Shown: positions 1 through 8,840, counted from the first letter of the stretch. The stretch is 64,000 bases of DNA from Planococcus sp. MSAK28401 (GCF_018283455.1 NZ_JAAMTH010000001.1:1779501-1843500), one strand, 5' to 3'. Numbers and translations: made by a program. The notes: a model not told the origin generated them from the letters alone.

Positions 1-187
1 CAACGAAGAACAATTATCCAAATTGATCTTGATGGGGCAGCCGATCGTACGCGGTGATGAAATCGGGTTTTTGTTCAATAATATGGAAACAGGCGAATTG
101 ACGGAAGTGCGCATCGACATGAACACATTGGAATATACAATGGGCAATGAAGAAGACCAAGAACAAACAGAAGACACAGAGGAATGA
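1..187 (+). CDS. C-terminal end of an unidentified protein (partial)
   Basis: An open frame enters from the left edge (codons in phase from base 2) and stops with TGA at 185-187, giving the last 61 residues of a protein. The tail is acidic (Glu/Asp/Gln rich after residue 45), and its body contains LMGQPIVRGDEIGFLFNN. I do not recognise the family. It is followed by a good terminator at 198-232, so it ends a transcription unit and is not part of the argG operon. The codon use is normal for the window. Confidence is in the coding frame, not in any function. Confidence 0.6.
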   Translation, partial: NEEQLSKLILMGQPIVRGDEIGFLFNNMETGELTEVRIDMNTLEYTMGNEEDQEQTEDTEE

Positions 188-197
188 CCCAGCACAG

Positions 198-232
198 AAA
201 AACCCGGATGGCGACGAGCCGTTCGGGTTTTT
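198..232 (+). terminator. Rho-independent terminator after the first partial gene
   Basis: Hairpin with arms AAAACCCGGATGGC and GCCGTTCGGGTTTT (two G-T pairs) around a 5-nt loop, followed by T residues. It separates the upstream gene from the argG promoter. Confidence 0.75.
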
Positions 233-324
233 GCGTGCGCAAAAGTTGATTTTTCTTATTATAGAAGAAACACAATATTTTTGCATAATCTCTAAAAAAC
301 ATGAAATTTTATGCGCGTCTTCCC

Positions 325-353
325 TTGCGTTATAAAAATCACCATGTTATTAT
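325..353 (+). promoter_or_regulatory. Putative sigma-A promoter and arginine-box region of argGH
   Basis: TTGCGT (325-330), a 17-nt spacer and TATTAT (348-353) form a plausible promoter. The AT-rich stretch just downstream (354-390) contains TGTATATTCAT and GCATAAAAATACA, which resemble arginine-repressor (ArgR/AhrC) half-boxes. Regulation by arginine is therefore inferred from both the gene pair and the sequence, but the boxes are not perfect matches. Confidence 0.45.
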
Positions 354-402
354 GTGTATATTCATCGCATATAACGCATAAAAATACAGGAGGTCATATT
401 AT

Positions 403-1635
403 ATGAACAAAAAAATCGTACTCGCATACTCAGGTGGACTAGATACATCGGTGGCCATTCCATGGCTCAAATCACAAGGCTATGACGTCGTCGCCGTTTG
501 CCTCGACATCGGAGAAGGAAAAGACTTGGACTTCATTAAACAAAAAGCGCTGCAAGTCGGAGCGGTCGAAAGCTATATGATTGATGCCAGAGACGAATTT
601 GCCGAAGACTATGCACTCATTTCGCTTCAAGCCCATACATTATACGAAGGCAAATACCCGCTCGTTTCTGCATTGTCTCGTCCGTTGATTTCCAAAAAAC
701 TCGTGGAAATTGCAGTGGAAAGCGGCGCAACAGCTGTGGCCCACGGCTGCACAGGAAAAGGCAACGACCAAGTTCGTTTTGAAGTTTCCATCAAATCCTT
801 GAACCCCGACCTTGAAGTCGTCGCACCTGTTCGCCAGTGGGGCTGGTCGCGTGACGAGGAAATCGCTTATGCCAAACAGCATGACGTGCCGGTTCCGGTC
901 AACTTGGATTCCCCGTTTTCCATCGACATGAACCTATGGGGCCGTGCCAACGAATGCGGCATCCTCGAAGACCCGTGGGCCACACCGCCAGCAGATGCAT
1001 ATGATATCACCAATGCACTCGAAGACACGCCGGATACGCCGGATATCGTGGAAATCGAATTCGTCAAAGGCGTGCCGACTAAATTGAACGGCATCGACTA
1101 TAAATTAACGGATCTGATCTTTGAATTGAACCATGTCGCAGGCAAACATGGCGTCGGCAGAATCGATCATGTGGAAAACAGACTGGTCGGCATCAAATCC
1201 CGTGAAATCTATGAAGCACCGGCAGCGATGACTTTGATCGCCGCGCACAAAGAACTTGAAGATATCACCTTGGTAAAAGAAATGGCTCATTTCAAGCCGG
1301 TCATCGAGAAGAAAATGACGGAATTGATCTATGAAGGGCTTTGGTTCTCTCCACTGCGTATCGCACTTGAAGCGTTCCTGAAAGAAACACAGGAATTCGT
1401 CAACGGCACCGTGCGTGTCAAACTATTCAAAGGGCACGCCATCACGGAAGGGCGTAAGTCGCCGAACTCCTTGTACAGCGAAGAACTGGCGACGTATTCA
1501 ACAGATGATACGTTCAACCACGAGTCTGCGGTCGGATTCATCGAGCTATGGGGCTTGCCGACAGTCGTCAACTCGAAAATCAACAAGAAAGAAGTTGCGG
1601 TCACGGCACAAGTCAAAGAGGAGGTACAGCTATGA
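403..1635 (+). CDS. argG: Argininosuccinate synthase
   Basis: Joins citrulline and aspartate using ATP to make argininosuccinate, the penultimate step of arginine biosynthesis in the cytoplasm. The 410-residue length is usual for the family. The N-terminus carries the N-type ATP pyrophosphatase P-loop ([11 protein letters not shown], residues 8-18), and further in are [14 protein letters not shown] and the NLWGR stretch typical of ArgG. The start has a strong AGGAGG site 8 nt upstream. The TGA stop overlaps the argH start (ATGA), so the two are translationally coupled. The putative promoter and arginine boxes lie at 325-390. Confidence 0.97.
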   Translation: MNKKIVLAYSGGLDTSVAIPWLKSQGYDVVAVCLDIGEGKDLDFIKQKALQVGAVESYMIDARDEFAEDYALISLQAHTLYEGKYPLVSALSRPLISKKLVEIAVESGATAVAHGCTGKGNDQVRFEVSIKSLNPDLEVVAPVRQWGWSRDEEIAYAKQHDVPVPVNLDSPFSIDMNLWGRANECGILEDPWATPPADAYDITNALEDTPDTPDIVEIEFVKGVPTKLNGIDYKLTDLIFELNHVAGKHGVGRIDHVENRLVGIKSREIYEAPAAMTLIAAHKELEDITLVKEMAHFKPVIEKKMTELIYEGLWFSPLRIALEAFLKETQEFVNGTVRVKLFKGHAITEGRKSPNSLYSEELATYSTDDTFNHESAVGFIELWGLPTVVNSKINKKEVAVTAQVKEEVQL

Positions 1636-3005
1636 CCAAGCTGTGGGGCGGTCGTTTCCAAAAGACAGCTGAACAGTGGGTCGACGAGTTCGGGGCTTCC
1701 ATTTCCTTTGACCAGAAATTAGTGCTCGAGGACCTCCAGGGCAGCATGGCGCATGTACAAATGCTGTCTTCCTGCAAGATCCTGCCGCAGCAAGACGCTG
1801 ACTTGATCTTGTCAGGGCTTCAGACGCTGCAGAAAAAAGCGGAGAACAGAGAACTTGAGTACAGCGTATCGAACGAAGACATCCACTTGAATTTAGAAAA
1901 ACTCCTGATCGATGAGATCGGCCCTGTCGGCGGCAAACTGCATACCGGCAGAAGCCGCAACGACCAGGTCGCAACGGATATGCATCTCTATTTGAAAAAC
2001 CGCGTGACGGAGATCATCGAGCTGATCGAAGCCTTCCAGTCAGCGATCGTCGAACAGGCAGAAACGCATGTCGAGACGGTCGTGCCGGGGTATACGCATC
2101 TCCAGCGCGCGCAACCGATTTCATTCGGTCATCATCTGATGACTTATTTCTGGATGTTGCAGCGCGATAAAGAGCGCATGCAGGAATCCTTAAAGCGCAT
2201 CGACGTGTCGCCACTCGGGGCAGGGGCGATGTCTGGGACGAGTTTCCCGATCGACCGCGAACTGTCCGCTGAGCTGCTCGGCTTCTCAGGCGTCTATCAA
2301 AACAGCCTGGATGCCGTCAGCGACCGTGACTTTATCCTGGAATTTCTCAGCAACTCATCGATGCTCATGATGCATTTATCCCGTTTTGCAGAGGAGATCA
2401 TCCTGTGGTCGAGCGAAGAGTTCCGTTTCATCGAACTCGATGATACATTCTCGACCGGCTCGAGCATCATGCCGCAAAAGAAAAATCCGGATATGGCGGA
2501 ACTTGTCCGCGGCAAGACAGGACGTGTCTACGGCAATCTATTCGGCTTGCTGACGACTTTGAAAGGCTTGCCCCTTGCCTATAATAAAGATATGCAGGAA
2601 GACAAAGAAGGGATGTTTGACACGGTCCATACCTTGATGGGGTCTTTGCCGATCTTTGAAGGGATGATCCGGACGATGAATGTCAACACCGCCTCCATGG
2701 AAAAAGCGGTGAACTCCGACTTCTCAAATGCCACAGAGCTTGCGGATTATTTGGCGGCGAAAGGCATGCCATTCCGCGAAGCGCATGATGTGACCGGCAA
2801 GCTGGTCTTCACGTGCATCCAGCGCGGCTATTATTTGAAAGACCTGCCGCTTGAGGATCTCCAGGCAGCCAGCCCGCTCATTGAAGACGATATTTACGAA
2901 ACCTTGCTTCCGCAGACGGCCGTCAAACGCCGCAATTCACTCGGCGGGACAGGATTTGATCAAGTACATCATCAATTGGGACTAGCCAAGAAACTCATCG
3001 GGTGA
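1632..3005 (+). CDS. argH: Argininosuccinate lyase
   Basis: Splits argininosuccinate into arginine and fumarate, the last step of arginine synthesis. It is 457 residues, typical for the family. The fumarase/aspartase-superfamily signature is present as [12 protein letters not shown] near residue 280, and the substrate-binding TGRSRNDQ motif lies near residue 105. I chose ATG 1632 because it overlaps the argG stop (ATGA) and sits 6-8 nt after GAGGAGG. A longer in-frame opening upstream inside argG is not needed. A strong terminator follows at 3065-3101. Confidence 0.97.
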   Translation: MTKLWGGRFQKTAEQWVDEFGASISFDQKLVLEDLQGSMAHVQMLSSCKILPQQDADLILSGLQTLQKKAENRELEYSVSNEDIHLNLEKLLIDEIGPVGGKLHTGRSRNDQVATDMHLYLKNRVTEIIELIEAFQSAIVEQAETHVETVVPGYTHLQRAQPISFGHHLMTYFWMLQRDKERMQESLKRIDVSPLGAGAMSGTSFPIDRELSAELLGFSGVYQNSLDAVSDRDFILEFLSNSSMLMMHLSRFAEEIILWSSEEFRFIELDDTFSTGSSIMPQKKNPDMAELVRGKTGRVYGNLFGLLTTLKGLPLAYNKDMQEDKEGMFDTVHTLMGSLPIFEGMIRTMNVNTASMEKAVNSDFSNATELADYLAAKGMPFREAHDVTGKLVFTCIQRGYYLKDLPLEDLQAASPLIEDDIYETLLPQTAVKRRNSLGGTGFDQVHHQLGLAKKLIG

Positions 3006-3064
3006 TCATTAGTCCATTTATATGCGCGCTTGCTTTGTTCGGTACAACAGGCAGGCACTTGCGC

Positions 3065-3101
3065 CCGGCTCTCTTCCCCCTAAAGAGAGCCGGTTTTTTT
3101 T
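3065..3101 (+). terminator. Terminator of the argGH operon
   Basis: Perfect 11-bp stem CCGGCTCTCTT/AAGAGAGCCGG with a short loop, followed by eight T residues. Confidence 0.9.
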
Positions 3102-3253
3102 ATGGCGCTTGGGCATTTTCTGTCTGCCTGCAAATTATAGGGCGAAAGCGTGAAGATTACGAAAATGTCCATAAAGATTTCACAGGCAATTTGGCAGTTT
3201 TTGCGCATCATCTCTGATAAGATAGAGTTCGTGAGAGAGAGGAGCGTGTTCGC

Positions 3254-3964
3254 ATGGCAACCGATATTAATTTACTTTTGGCTTTCGGTGCCGGATTCTT
3301 GAGTTTCATCTCGCCATGTACATTGCCTTTGTATCCTGCCTTTTTATCCTATATTACAGGCATGACCATGGATGAGATTAAAAATGACCGAAAAGTGATG
3401 CAACGCCGTGGAATGTTCCATACCTTATTTTTCCTATTGGGCTTTTCCACCATTTTCATCGCGTTGGGCTTCAGCACATCGTTCTTTTATGAATGGTTTG
3501 TGCGCTACGATGAATTAATCCGCCAAGTGGGCGCTTTGTTCATCATTATTTTCGGCCTGATGATCGTCGGGGTCTTCACCCCGAAATTCTTGATGCAAGA
3601 CCGCAAGTTCTCGTTCAAGAACCGGCCTTCCGGATTTTTGGGCACTTTCGTTATCGGCCTCGCGTTTGCGGCTGGCTGGACGCCTTGTACCGGACCAATC
3701 ACAGCGGCGATCTATGCACTTGCTGCGACCAACCCGGGTTCAGGCATTTGGTATATGCTCGCCTATGTACTCGGCTTTGCGATTCCATTTTTCGTGCTGT
3801 CGTTTTTCGTGACCCGCCTCGGCTGGCTGCGCAAGCATCACAGCACGATCATGAAAGTCGGCGGATTCATCATGATCGCGGTAGGGGTCTTGCTGTTCTT
3901 TGACGGCATGACATACATTATCCGCATTTTGAGCCCGATTTTCGGGGATTTCCAAGGATTCTAA
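3254..3964 (+). CDS. ccdA: Cytochrome c biogenesis protein CcdA (thiol-disulfide membrane transporter)
   Basis: A polytopic membrane protein that carries reducing equivalents from cytoplasmic thioredoxin to extracytoplasmic thiol-disulfide partners. This is needed for cytochrome c maturation. It is 236 residues with about six hydrophobic segments. The two conserved cysteines of the DsbD-type transmembrane domain are seen in SPCTLPLYP (Cys22) and WTPCTGP (Cys145). The start follows GAGAGAGGAG. It heads a unit with a thioredoxin-like gene and ccdC, the neighbourhood known around ccdA in Bacillus. Confidence 0.93.
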   Translation: MATDINLLLAFGAGFLSFISPCTLPLYPAFLSYITGMTMDEIKNDRKVMQRRGMFHTLFFLLGFSTIFIALGFSTSFFYEWFVRYDELIRQVGALFIIIFGLMIVGVFTPKFLMQDRKFSFKNRPSGFLGTFVIGLAFAAGWTPCTGPITAAIYALAATNPGSGIWYMLAYVLGFAIPFFVLSFFVTRLGWLRKHHSTIMKVGGFIMIAVGVLLFFDGMTYIIRILSPIFGDFQGF

Positions 3965-3979
3965 AAAGTAGGTGACGAG

Positions 3980-4303
3980 ATGGAAACCATTTCTTCAATG
4001 GATCAATTCCAACAGAAAATAGAAAGCGGCGAATCGTTTCTGCTATTCGTCAAAACCGATCATTGTTCGGTATGCGAGGGCCTGAAGCCGCAAGTTGAAA
4101 GGTTGGAACCAAACGCATCCATTCCATTCTATTTGGTGAATGCAGCGCGCGTTCCGGAAATCGCCGGACAGTTGATGTTGTTCACGGCACCTGTGGTCAT
4201 TCTTTTCAAGCAAGGGAAAGAACAGCTGCGGTTCGCCCGTTTCGTGCGCATGGATGAGTTGGAGAGCCGCCTCGGTGAATTGGAGGCAGAATTGGATGGA
4301 TGA
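3980..4303 (+). CDS. Thioredoxin-like protein
   Basis: 107 residues with a thioredoxin-fold pattern. A redox pair CSVC (Cys29, Cys32) follows strand FLLFVKTDH, and a cis-proline position is seen in FTAPVVILF. No signal peptide, so it probably acts in the cytoplasm as a small dithiol oxidoreductase or as the electron source or partner of CcdA. It begins 16 nt after ccdA and overlaps the ccdC start by 8 nt, so the three genes are very likely one operon. The redox motif differs from CGPC of classical thioredoxin, so the exact partner is uncertain. Confidence 0.8.
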   Translation: METISSMDQFQQKIESGESFLLFVKTDHCSVCEGLKPQVERLEPNASIPFYLVNAARVPEIAGQLMLFTAPVVILFKQGKEQLRFARFVRMDELESRLGELEAELDG

Positions 4304-4802
4304 ATTATTCAATAGCATCCCGCCGGCTGTCTTTCTTGCTGTGACGACCATCGGCGCTCTCGTCATGGGGACGCTCGCGATCATTGTCCGGTCAAAATCG
4401 GCAAAGAAGCCGGCATCGGTCAAAAAGATCATCTTGCCGCCTTTGTTCATGTCGACCGGCGCCTTAATGTTCATATTCCCGTTTTTCCGGGTGGCGCCGC
4501 TTCAAATTGCCGAAGCGCTGTTCGTCGGGGCTTTGTTTTCGATTATCTTGATCCGCACATCGAAGTTCGAAGTGCGTGACGGGGAAATTTATTTAAAGCG
4601 CTCCAAAGCGTTCGTCTTCATTTTGCTTGGGTTGTTGCTCGTGCGACTGCTGGCGAAAGTTATCCTTAGCTCTTCGATTGACGTCGGGGAGCTCGGCGGC
4701 ATGTTCTGGCTGCTCGCTTTTGGCATGCTTGTGCCGTGGCGTCTCGCGATGCTGCGCAAATACCAATTGATTGCAGGACAAAAAAACGCTGTTCCCGAAT
4801 AG
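4296..4802 (+). CDS. ccdC: CcdC family membrane protein
   Basis: 168-residue protein with four to five hydrophobic segments. It matches the CcdC family, which sits beside ccdA in Bacillus. Its role there is not established. I took ATG 4296 because GGAGG lies 9 nt upstream. The frame remains open further upstream inside the thioredoxin-like gene, but the extra residues are a shadow of that gene. The last codons form the left arm of a terminator shared with the convergent yneK. Confidence 0.85.
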   Translation: MDELFNSIPPAVFLAVTTIGALVMGTLAIIVRSKSAKKPASVKKIILPPLFMSTGALMFIFPFFRVAPLQIAEALFVGALFSIILIRTSKFEVRDGEIYLKRSKAFVFILLGLLLVRLLAKVILSSSIDVGELGGMFWLLAFGMLVPWRLAMLRKYQLIAGQKNAVPE

Positions 4803-4819
4803 GGAGCAGCGTTTTTTTA
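4780..4819. terminator. Bidirectional terminator between ccdC and yneK
   Basis: Stem ACGCTGTTCCC/GGGAGCAGCGT (one G-T pair) with an A-run before and a T-run after, so it can serve both convergent genes. It overlaps the last codons of ccdC. Confidence 0.85.
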
Positions 4820-4822
4820 TGG

Positions 4823-5257
4823 TCATTGTTCGAAATATTGCTCATACGGCGTGACATCGATTTCGAGTTCGGCCATTTTTTTGCGTAAAAATTTGTGATC
4901 GCGTTTTGGCGTCGCTTGGATATAGCCGCGGATAATGTGTTGCATTTCCATTTTCTTGGCCTTTTCCTCAAGCAGGATTTCGCCGATGCGCCCTGCGATT
5001 TTTTGTTTTGCTACTGGGCGGAACAGGTCCGGCACCGGCTGTACGAGTTCATTCAATAGCTCTTTTTCTTCGGCTCCCCATAGGTGGATCGTTTTTTCTA
5101 CGTAGTATTCTTCCCAGTTCAGATCCGACAAGCCGTCTTCTTTTGGCATCGATTTCAGGAATTTCCGGAACATAAAATAGCCGCCGATCGCGAACAGCCC
5201 GACCAACACAACGACCCAGAATAATATGAACCATAAAAACCAGCCTTCTAATTCCAC
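4823..5257 (-). CDS. yneK: YneK family protein (DUF2621)
   Basis: 144 residues with one N-terminal membrane helix (about residues 6-30), then a charged cytoplasmic part including WEEYYVEKTIHLWGAEEK. It corresponds to Bacillus YneK by sequence style and by position next to ccdC. The function is unknown. The start is GTG at 5257, preceded by GAGGTGAG at good spacing. It converges on ccdC across a shared terminator. Confidence 0.8.
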   Translation of the reverse strand: MELEGWFLWFILFWVVVLVGLFAIGGYFMFRKFLKSMPKEDGLSDLNWEEYYVEKTIHLWGAEEKELLNELVQPVPDLFRPVAKQKIAGRIGEILLEEKAKKMEMQHIIRGYIQATPKRDHKFLRKKMAELEIDVTPYEQYFEQ

Positions 5258-5375
5258 TTCGTCTCACCTCAATCATTCTCTATACCATTATAGAAGCCCA
5301 CGAAAAAAAATTCACCTGAAATGTATCCTTTTTTCGCGTTTATGTCTATATAGCGAATGAAAGGGGGTGAGCAAT

Positions 5376-5594
5376 ATGGCATTCAGCGATTTTAAGAACG
5401 CAAGCATGCGCTTGACGTTTGACAACGGGCTTGATGAGCAAGGGCGCTTAAAGCGCAAAGTGAAAGCGTACCAAAACGTGGCGGAAGCGGCAACTGCCGA
5501 TGGGATTTTCCAGGCAGCGCAAGTGTTGGAAACATTCGGCACGAAACCGCTTATGGAATTGGAGAAAATCTCCGGTTCAAGCATCTACCAATAA
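5376..5594 (+). CDS. DUF1659 small protein
   Basis: 72-residue soluble protein that I recognise as DUF1659 type (LRLTF-like strand followed by GRLKRKVKAYQNV). Function unknown. ATG 5376 sits after AGGGGGTGA. The GTG inside that ribosome binding site is in frame but too close to be the start. It is 18 nt upstream of a DUF2922 gene and the two are followed by a YvrJ-type gene, a trio that recurs in Bacillales. Confidence 0.8.
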   Translation: MAFSDFKNASMRLTFDNGLDEQGRLKRKVKAYQNVAEAATADGIFQAAQVLETFGTKPLMELEKISGSSIYQ

Positions 5595-5612
5595 TAAAGA
5601 GGAGTGGGACAC

Positions 5613-5828
5613 ATGGCGAAAACATTGGAATTGATTTTTGAAACGGCTGCAAACAAAGCGGTCACCTTGACGGTCGATGAACCGCGCGAAGACTTGACGG
5701 CGCAGGAAATCATCACCGGTATGCAGACGATAGTCGCCCAGAACATTTTTGAAGTCGGCGGATCGCCGTTTGCGCTCGCTAAAGGCGCACGCGTCGTCGA
5801 ACGCACTATCGTCGAATACGAAGTCTAA
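5613..5828 (+). CDS. DUF2922 small protein
   Basis: 71 residues beginning MAKTLELIFETA, with the DUF2922 hallmark of a short beta-strand N-terminus and a hydrophobic middle (ITGMQTIVAQNIFE). Function unknown. ATG 5613 is set by GAGGAG 8 nt upstream. It is probably cotranscribed with the DUF1659 gene and ends at a terminator (5837-5867). Confidence 0.8.
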   Translation: MAKTLELIFETAANKAVTLTVDEPREDLTAQEIITGMQTIVAQNIFEVGGSPFALAKGARVVERTIVEYEV

Positions 5829-5836
5829 TGAACAGG

Positions 5837-5867
5837 ACCTTCCCGCAATAGCGGGAAGGTTTTTTTT
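5837..5867 (+). terminator. Terminator after the DUF1659-DUF2922 pair
   Basis: Stem ACCTTCCCGC/GCGGGAAGGT with loop AATA and seven T residues. Read-through would be needed to reach the YvrJ gene 20 nt beyond. Confidence 0.88.
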
Positions 5868-5888
5868 AGAAGGAAAGGAGGCGCTGGA

Positions 5889-6017
5889 ATACAAGAGTGG
5901 ATGCAGTGGATACAGGAACTCGGGTTTCCGATATTCGTTTCGTTTTACCTGATGCACCGTGTGGAGGGCAAGCTTGTGGCGATCCATGACGCGCTCATTA
6001 CGATGAAGACGCCGTAA
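5889..6017 (+). CDS. YvrJ-type small membrane protein, possibly with an AUA start
   Basis: A 38-42 residue open frame with one hydrophobic stretch, ELGFPIFVSFYLMHRVEGK, which is the YvrJ pattern (GFPI..SFYL..R.E.K). The strong site GGAGG (5877-5881) is spaced ideally for ATA at 5889 but 19 nt from the first ATG at 5901. So either AUA is used, or ATG 5901 is used inefficiently, or the original ATG has decayed to ATA. Genes of this type commonly accompany DUF1659 and DUF2922 genes, as here. Confidence 0.65.
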   Translation: MQEWMQWIQELGFPIFVSFYLMHRVEGKLVAIHDALITMKTP

Positions 6018-6053
6018 TTCACAAAGTTGTGATTTCTAAAGCGGGAACCTGGA

Positions 6054-6082
6054 TTGTTTTCAGGTCTTTGTTCGGCTATGAT
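6054..6082 (+). promoter_or_regulatory. Putative sigma-A promoter of the SCO gene
   Basis: TTGTTT (6054-6059), a 17-nt spacer and TATGAT (6077-6082), 31 nt upstream of the SCO start codon. Confidence 0.5.
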
Positions 6083-6112
6083 ATAGGCAGTTACGAGAGT
6101 GGGGGCAATGAT

Positions 6113-6670
6113 ATGAAGTGGAAATGGGCGGTGCTGCTGTCGGCGCTGATGTTGTTTCTCGCAGCATGCGGCGCGGATACGGTCGAAGATTTCAATTACA
6201 CCGACCACCGCGGCGAGCAAGTAAGCAAACAGCAATTGGAAGGGACGCCTTGGCTGGCAACATTTGTCTTCACAAATTGTGAGACGGTATGTCCGCCGAT
6301 GACTTTCAATATGGCAGATTTGCAGAAGGAAATGGAAGCGCAGGGCTTGAGCGACTATAAAATTATCGCATTCAGCGTAGACCCAAAACAAGATACGCCA
6401 GAGAAAATGCAGGAATATTTGTCGCATTACCCGATTCCCGATGAAAGCAAATGGCATTTACTGACGGGTTATTCGCAGGATGAAATTGCGGAGTTTGCGA
6501 CGGAGAATTTTAAATCCTTGGTCAAGAACGATCCGAACAGCGACCAGGTCATCCACGGAACTTCCTTTTACCTGGTTGACCAAGAAGGGGAAGTCGTGGG
6601 CAATTACGACGGTTTTGAACAAGTGCCGACAGCGGAAATCATTGAAGACATGCAGGAACTGGCAGGGTGA
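6113..6670 (+). CDS. SCO family lipoprotein (cytochrome oxidase copper chaperone)
   Basis: Extracytoplasmic lipoprotein of 185 residues that is expected to deliver copper to the CuA site of cytochrome c oxidase or act as a thiol redox protein. A lipobox LAAC puts the lipidated cysteine at residue 19. The copper ligands of the family are present: Cys56 and Cys60 in NCETVCPP, and His148 in VIHGTSFYL. I chose ATG 6113 because it begins the signal peptide and follows GAGAGTGGGGG. The Bacillus counterpart is YpmQ. Confidence 0.9.
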   Translation: MKWKWAVLLSALMLFLAACGADTVEDFNYTDHRGEQVSKQQLEGTPWLATFVFTNCETVCPPMTFNMADLQKEMEAQGLSDYKIIAFSVDPKQDTPEKMQEYLSHYPIPDESKWHLLTGYSQDEIAEFATENFKSLVKNDPNSDQVIHGTSFYLVDQEGEVVGNYDGFEQVPTAEIIEDMQELAG

Positions 6671-6680
6671 AATAAATAAA

Positions 6681-6706
6681 AAGCTGCCGAATCGATTCGG
6701 CAGCTT
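6681..6706 (-). terminator. Terminator of mscL
   Basis: Palindrome AAGCTGCCGAATC/GATTCGGCAGCTT, which on the minus strand is followed by TTTTTATTTATT. Confidence 0.75.
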
Positions 6707-6710
6707 AAGG

Positions 6711-6736
6711 AAAACCGGTCATTGGCCGGTTTTTTC
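6711..6736 (+). terminator. Terminator of the SCO gene
   Basis: AAAACCGG/CCGGTTTT stem with T-run on the plus strand. It overlaps the last codons of the convergent mscL. Confidence 0.7.
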
Positions 6737-7108
6737 TTTTGATAAAAGATCGCGAATTTCAATCAGCAGCTCTTCTTTCTTGTCGAGCACTGCCGGTTCT
6801 TCTTCCGCCGGCACATCTTTTTGGCGTTTCATGCGTGTAAATAAACGAATCACCAGGAAAATGGAGAACGCAATAATGAAAAAGTCGATAACGGATTGTG
6901 TGAACGCGCCATAACGGAGTTCGGCACCATTAAATGTATAAGTCAAATCTTCGACGCTGAATCCACCGAGTAAAATCCCCACGCCAGGCATGATGATGTC
7001 CTCAACAAGTGAAGTAACAATCTTCCCGAATGCGGCGCCAATGACCACCGCCACTGCCAAGTCCAGAACGTTCCCTTTTAAAGCGAATTTCTTAAAATCT
7101 TCCCACAT
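6719..7108 (-). CDS. mscL: Large-conductance mechanosensitive channel
   Basis: Homopentameric membrane valve that opens under membrane tension to release solutes during osmotic downshock. It is 129 residues with the amphipathic N-terminus MWEDFKKFALKGNVLDLAVAV, a first transmembrane helix at about 14-37 (GxxxG-like spacing in VVIGAAFGKIV), a loop containing YGAF, a second helix at about 70-90 and a charged C-terminal helix (KKEELLIEIRDLL). GGAGG lies upstream of the ATG. Confidence 0.96.
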   Translation of the reverse strand: MWEDFKKFALKGNVLDLAVAVVIGAAFGKIVTSLVEDIIMPGVGILLGGFSVEDLTYTFNGAELRYGAFTQSVIDFFIIAFSIFLVIRLFTRMKRQKDVPAEEEPAVLDKKEELLIEIRDLLSKEKTGQ

Positions 7109-7256
7109 AGGTTATTCCTCCTTCCAATTCCCATTATACATATTCTTCCCGAATAATTATTCTCCTGCTTGAGGTTATGCCAATTGCTGGCGGCATACGG
7201 GCAAAGGCGGTGCGGCTGTGGTAAACTGAGGCAAATGAAACTATAGGTGTGAACAT

Positions 7257-7904
7257 ATGAAACAGACAAAACGAAAAAAATCCTCGCTAGTTTTGAGATT
7301 CCTCTTGTTACTGGCTTTTGTTCCGGCAGCGATTGTGGGCTTCACGCTCATTGCGGTAGTGGCGTATTCCTATTATGGCGACACCGTCAAGGAAACGGTG
7401 CAAAAAGGGCAGGACCGCGTGTTTGAAGTGCCATTTCCGGAAGAAAACATTGCGCTTTACCAGGAAGCGGCCGATCGTTACGAAATTCCATGGACGCTAC
7501 TGGCTGCCCATCACCGCATCGAGACGAAATTCTCGACGATGGATCCCTTGTTGTCACCCGTAGGGGCAGAAGGACATATGCAGTTCATGCCCTGCACGTT
7601 TGTCGGCTGGAGCCATCCCACGTGTTCCGGTCAAGGACAAGGAGAAATTCCGCAAGCAGACAAAACCAATCCGGAAGTCATTGCGAAATACGGAGGCTAC
7701 GGCGTGGATGCCAACGGCGACGGTTTAGCTGACCCGTACGACCTAGAAGATGCACTCCACAGCGCCGCCAACTATCTGGCACAAAACGGTGCGGCGGAAG
7801 GGGATTTGGAGCGGGCGATTTACCGCTACAACCATAGCGATGAGTATGTAGAAGACATCCTTCATTATTACGGGCTTTTTGAAGAACAATACAATAATTC
7901 ATAA
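7257..7904 (+). CDS. Membrane-anchored lytic transglycosylase-like protein
   Basis: 215 residues: a short basic N-terminus, one transmembrane helix (about 12-38), then an extracellular domain of the soluble-lytic-transglycosylase/lysozyme fold. The likely catalytic Glu89 lies in HHRIETKF. GAEGHMQFMP (about 103-112) and the AIYRYNHSDEYV end are family-like motifs. A loop DANGDGLADPYD (151-162) resembles an EF-hand calcium site. It probably cuts peptidoglycan strands at the cell surface. It is monocistronic, ending at a strong terminator. Confidence 0.85.
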   Translation: MKQTKRKKSSLVLRFLLLLAFVPAAIVGFTLIAVVAYSYYGDTVKETVQKGQDRVFEVPFPEENIALYQEAADRYEIPWTLLAAHHRIETKFSTMDPLLSPVGAEGHMQFMPCTFVGWSHPTCSGQGQGEIPQADKTNPEVIAKYGGYGVDANGDGLADPYDLEDALHSAANYLAQNGAAEGDLERAIYRYNHSDEYVEDILHYYGLFEEQYNNS

Positions 7905-7905
7905 T

Positions 7906-7937
7906 AAAAAAGAGTGGACCGAAGTCCACTCTTTTTT
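7906..7937. terminator. Bidirectional terminator between the transglycosylase and GlsB-type genes
   Basis: Perfect stem AAAAAAGAGTGGAC/GTCCACTCTTTTTT with loop CGAA or similar. It suits both convergent genes. Confidence 0.9.
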
Positions 7938-7938
7938 A

Positions 7939-8202
7939 TTATGCGCGTTTGCGTCCTTTGTTCATTGATCCAAGGATCAAGCTAAGAACGAAGACGAAGA
8001 TCAATGCGCCGATCAATGCCGGGATGATTGCTACGTCCCAGATGACTGGTCCCATGTCTCCTAGAAGCAAGCCGCCTAGCCATGCACCGATGATACCTGC
8101 AATGATGTTACCGATGATGCCGCCAGGAATGTCTTTCCCGAGGATTAGGCCGGCTAGCCAACCGATGATACCGCCCATGATTAGATATAAAATGATTCCC
8201 AT
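7939..8202 (-). CDS. GlsB/YeaQ/YmgE family stress membrane protein
   Basis: 87 residues, almost entirely glycine-rich membrane helices (GGIIGWLAGLILGKDIPGGI and GNIIAGIIGAWLGGLLLG), the transglycosylase-associated/GlsB pattern. The function is not defined, and members are usually stress induced. GAAGGAG precedes the ATG. A sigma-B-like promoter is visible at 8257-8282 on the same strand. Confidence 0.9.
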   Translation of the reverse strand: MGIILYLIMGGIIGWLAGLILGKDIPGGIIGNIIAGIIGAWLGGLLLGDMGPVIWDVAIIPALIGALIFVFVLSLILGSMNKGRKRA

Positions 8203-8256
8203 GATTCTTCCAGCTCCTTCAAAATGTTTTATTGTTATGAGTGCTACACTCTAGGT

Positions 8257-8282
8257 ATAACCACATTCAGGACTTTTAAAAC
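8257..8282 (-). promoter_or_regulatory. Putative sigma-B promoter of the GlsB-type gene
   Basis: On the minus strand GTTTTA, a 14-nt spacer and GGTTAT, close to the general-stress consensus GTTTAA-N12-15-GGGTAT. It lies 55 nt upstream of the start codon. Confidence 0.5.
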
Positions 8283-8297
8283 ATGGAACAGTAAATA

Positions 8298-8840
8298 TTA
8301 TCGTATTTGGGCGCCTAAAATAGTTTCAAAGTGCCGCATGGCATACCGATGGCCGGCATCATCGAAACTTGCAACGGCCTGTTCGTGGATGACAATTTGA
8401 TACCCTTCATTATAGGCATCGATCGCTGTGTGCAGCACACAAATGTCTGTACAAACGCCGATAATATGAAGTTCTTCGATATTACGCTCCCGCAGCATCA
8501 GTTCAAGGCGGGTTCCGGCAAACGCGCTGTAACGGGTTTTGTCCATCCAGATAATGTCCTTTTGATGGCGGTCGTATACTTCCTGGAGACGGCCGTATAA
8601 TTTGCGGCCATCTGTTCCTTTGATGTTATGGGGAGGAAAGAGCTTGGTTTCGGGGTGATAGGGATCATTTTCTTCATGCAGATCCACAGGCATGACCACA
8701 AAATCGCCGTTTTCGATAAATTGCTCTGTGATGAAGCATAGCGCTTCCTCGATTTCCTGGCCGGGTGCGCCGCATGTCAATGCGCCGTCTTGCGCGACAA
8801 AATCCACCGTATAATCCACTACCAGCAATGCTTTTTTCAT
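8298..8840 (-). CDS. Nicotinamidase / isochorismatase-family cysteine hydrolase
   Basis: 180 residues with the full nicotinamidase triad: Asp9 (LLVVDYTVDF), Lys101 (WMDKTRYSAF) and Cys134 (GVCTDICV). The metal ligands Asp53-x-His55 and His71 are also present. It would convert nicotinamide to nicotinate for NAD salvage. The start is ATG 8840, after TTGGAGG. The TTG within that site is in frame but too close. A good promoter (8866-8894) overlaps a perfect inverted repeat, suggesting repression. The Bacillus counterpart is PncA (YueJ). Confidence 0.88.
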   Translation of the reverse strand: MKKALLVVDYTVDFVAQDGALTCGAPGQEIEEALCFITEQFIENGDFVVMPVDLHEENDPYHPETKLFPPHNIKGTDGRKLYGRLQEVYDRHQKDIIWMDKTRYSAFAGTRLELMLRERNIEELHIIGVCTDICVLHTAIDAYNEGYQIVIHEQAVASFDDAGHRYAMRHFETILGAQIR

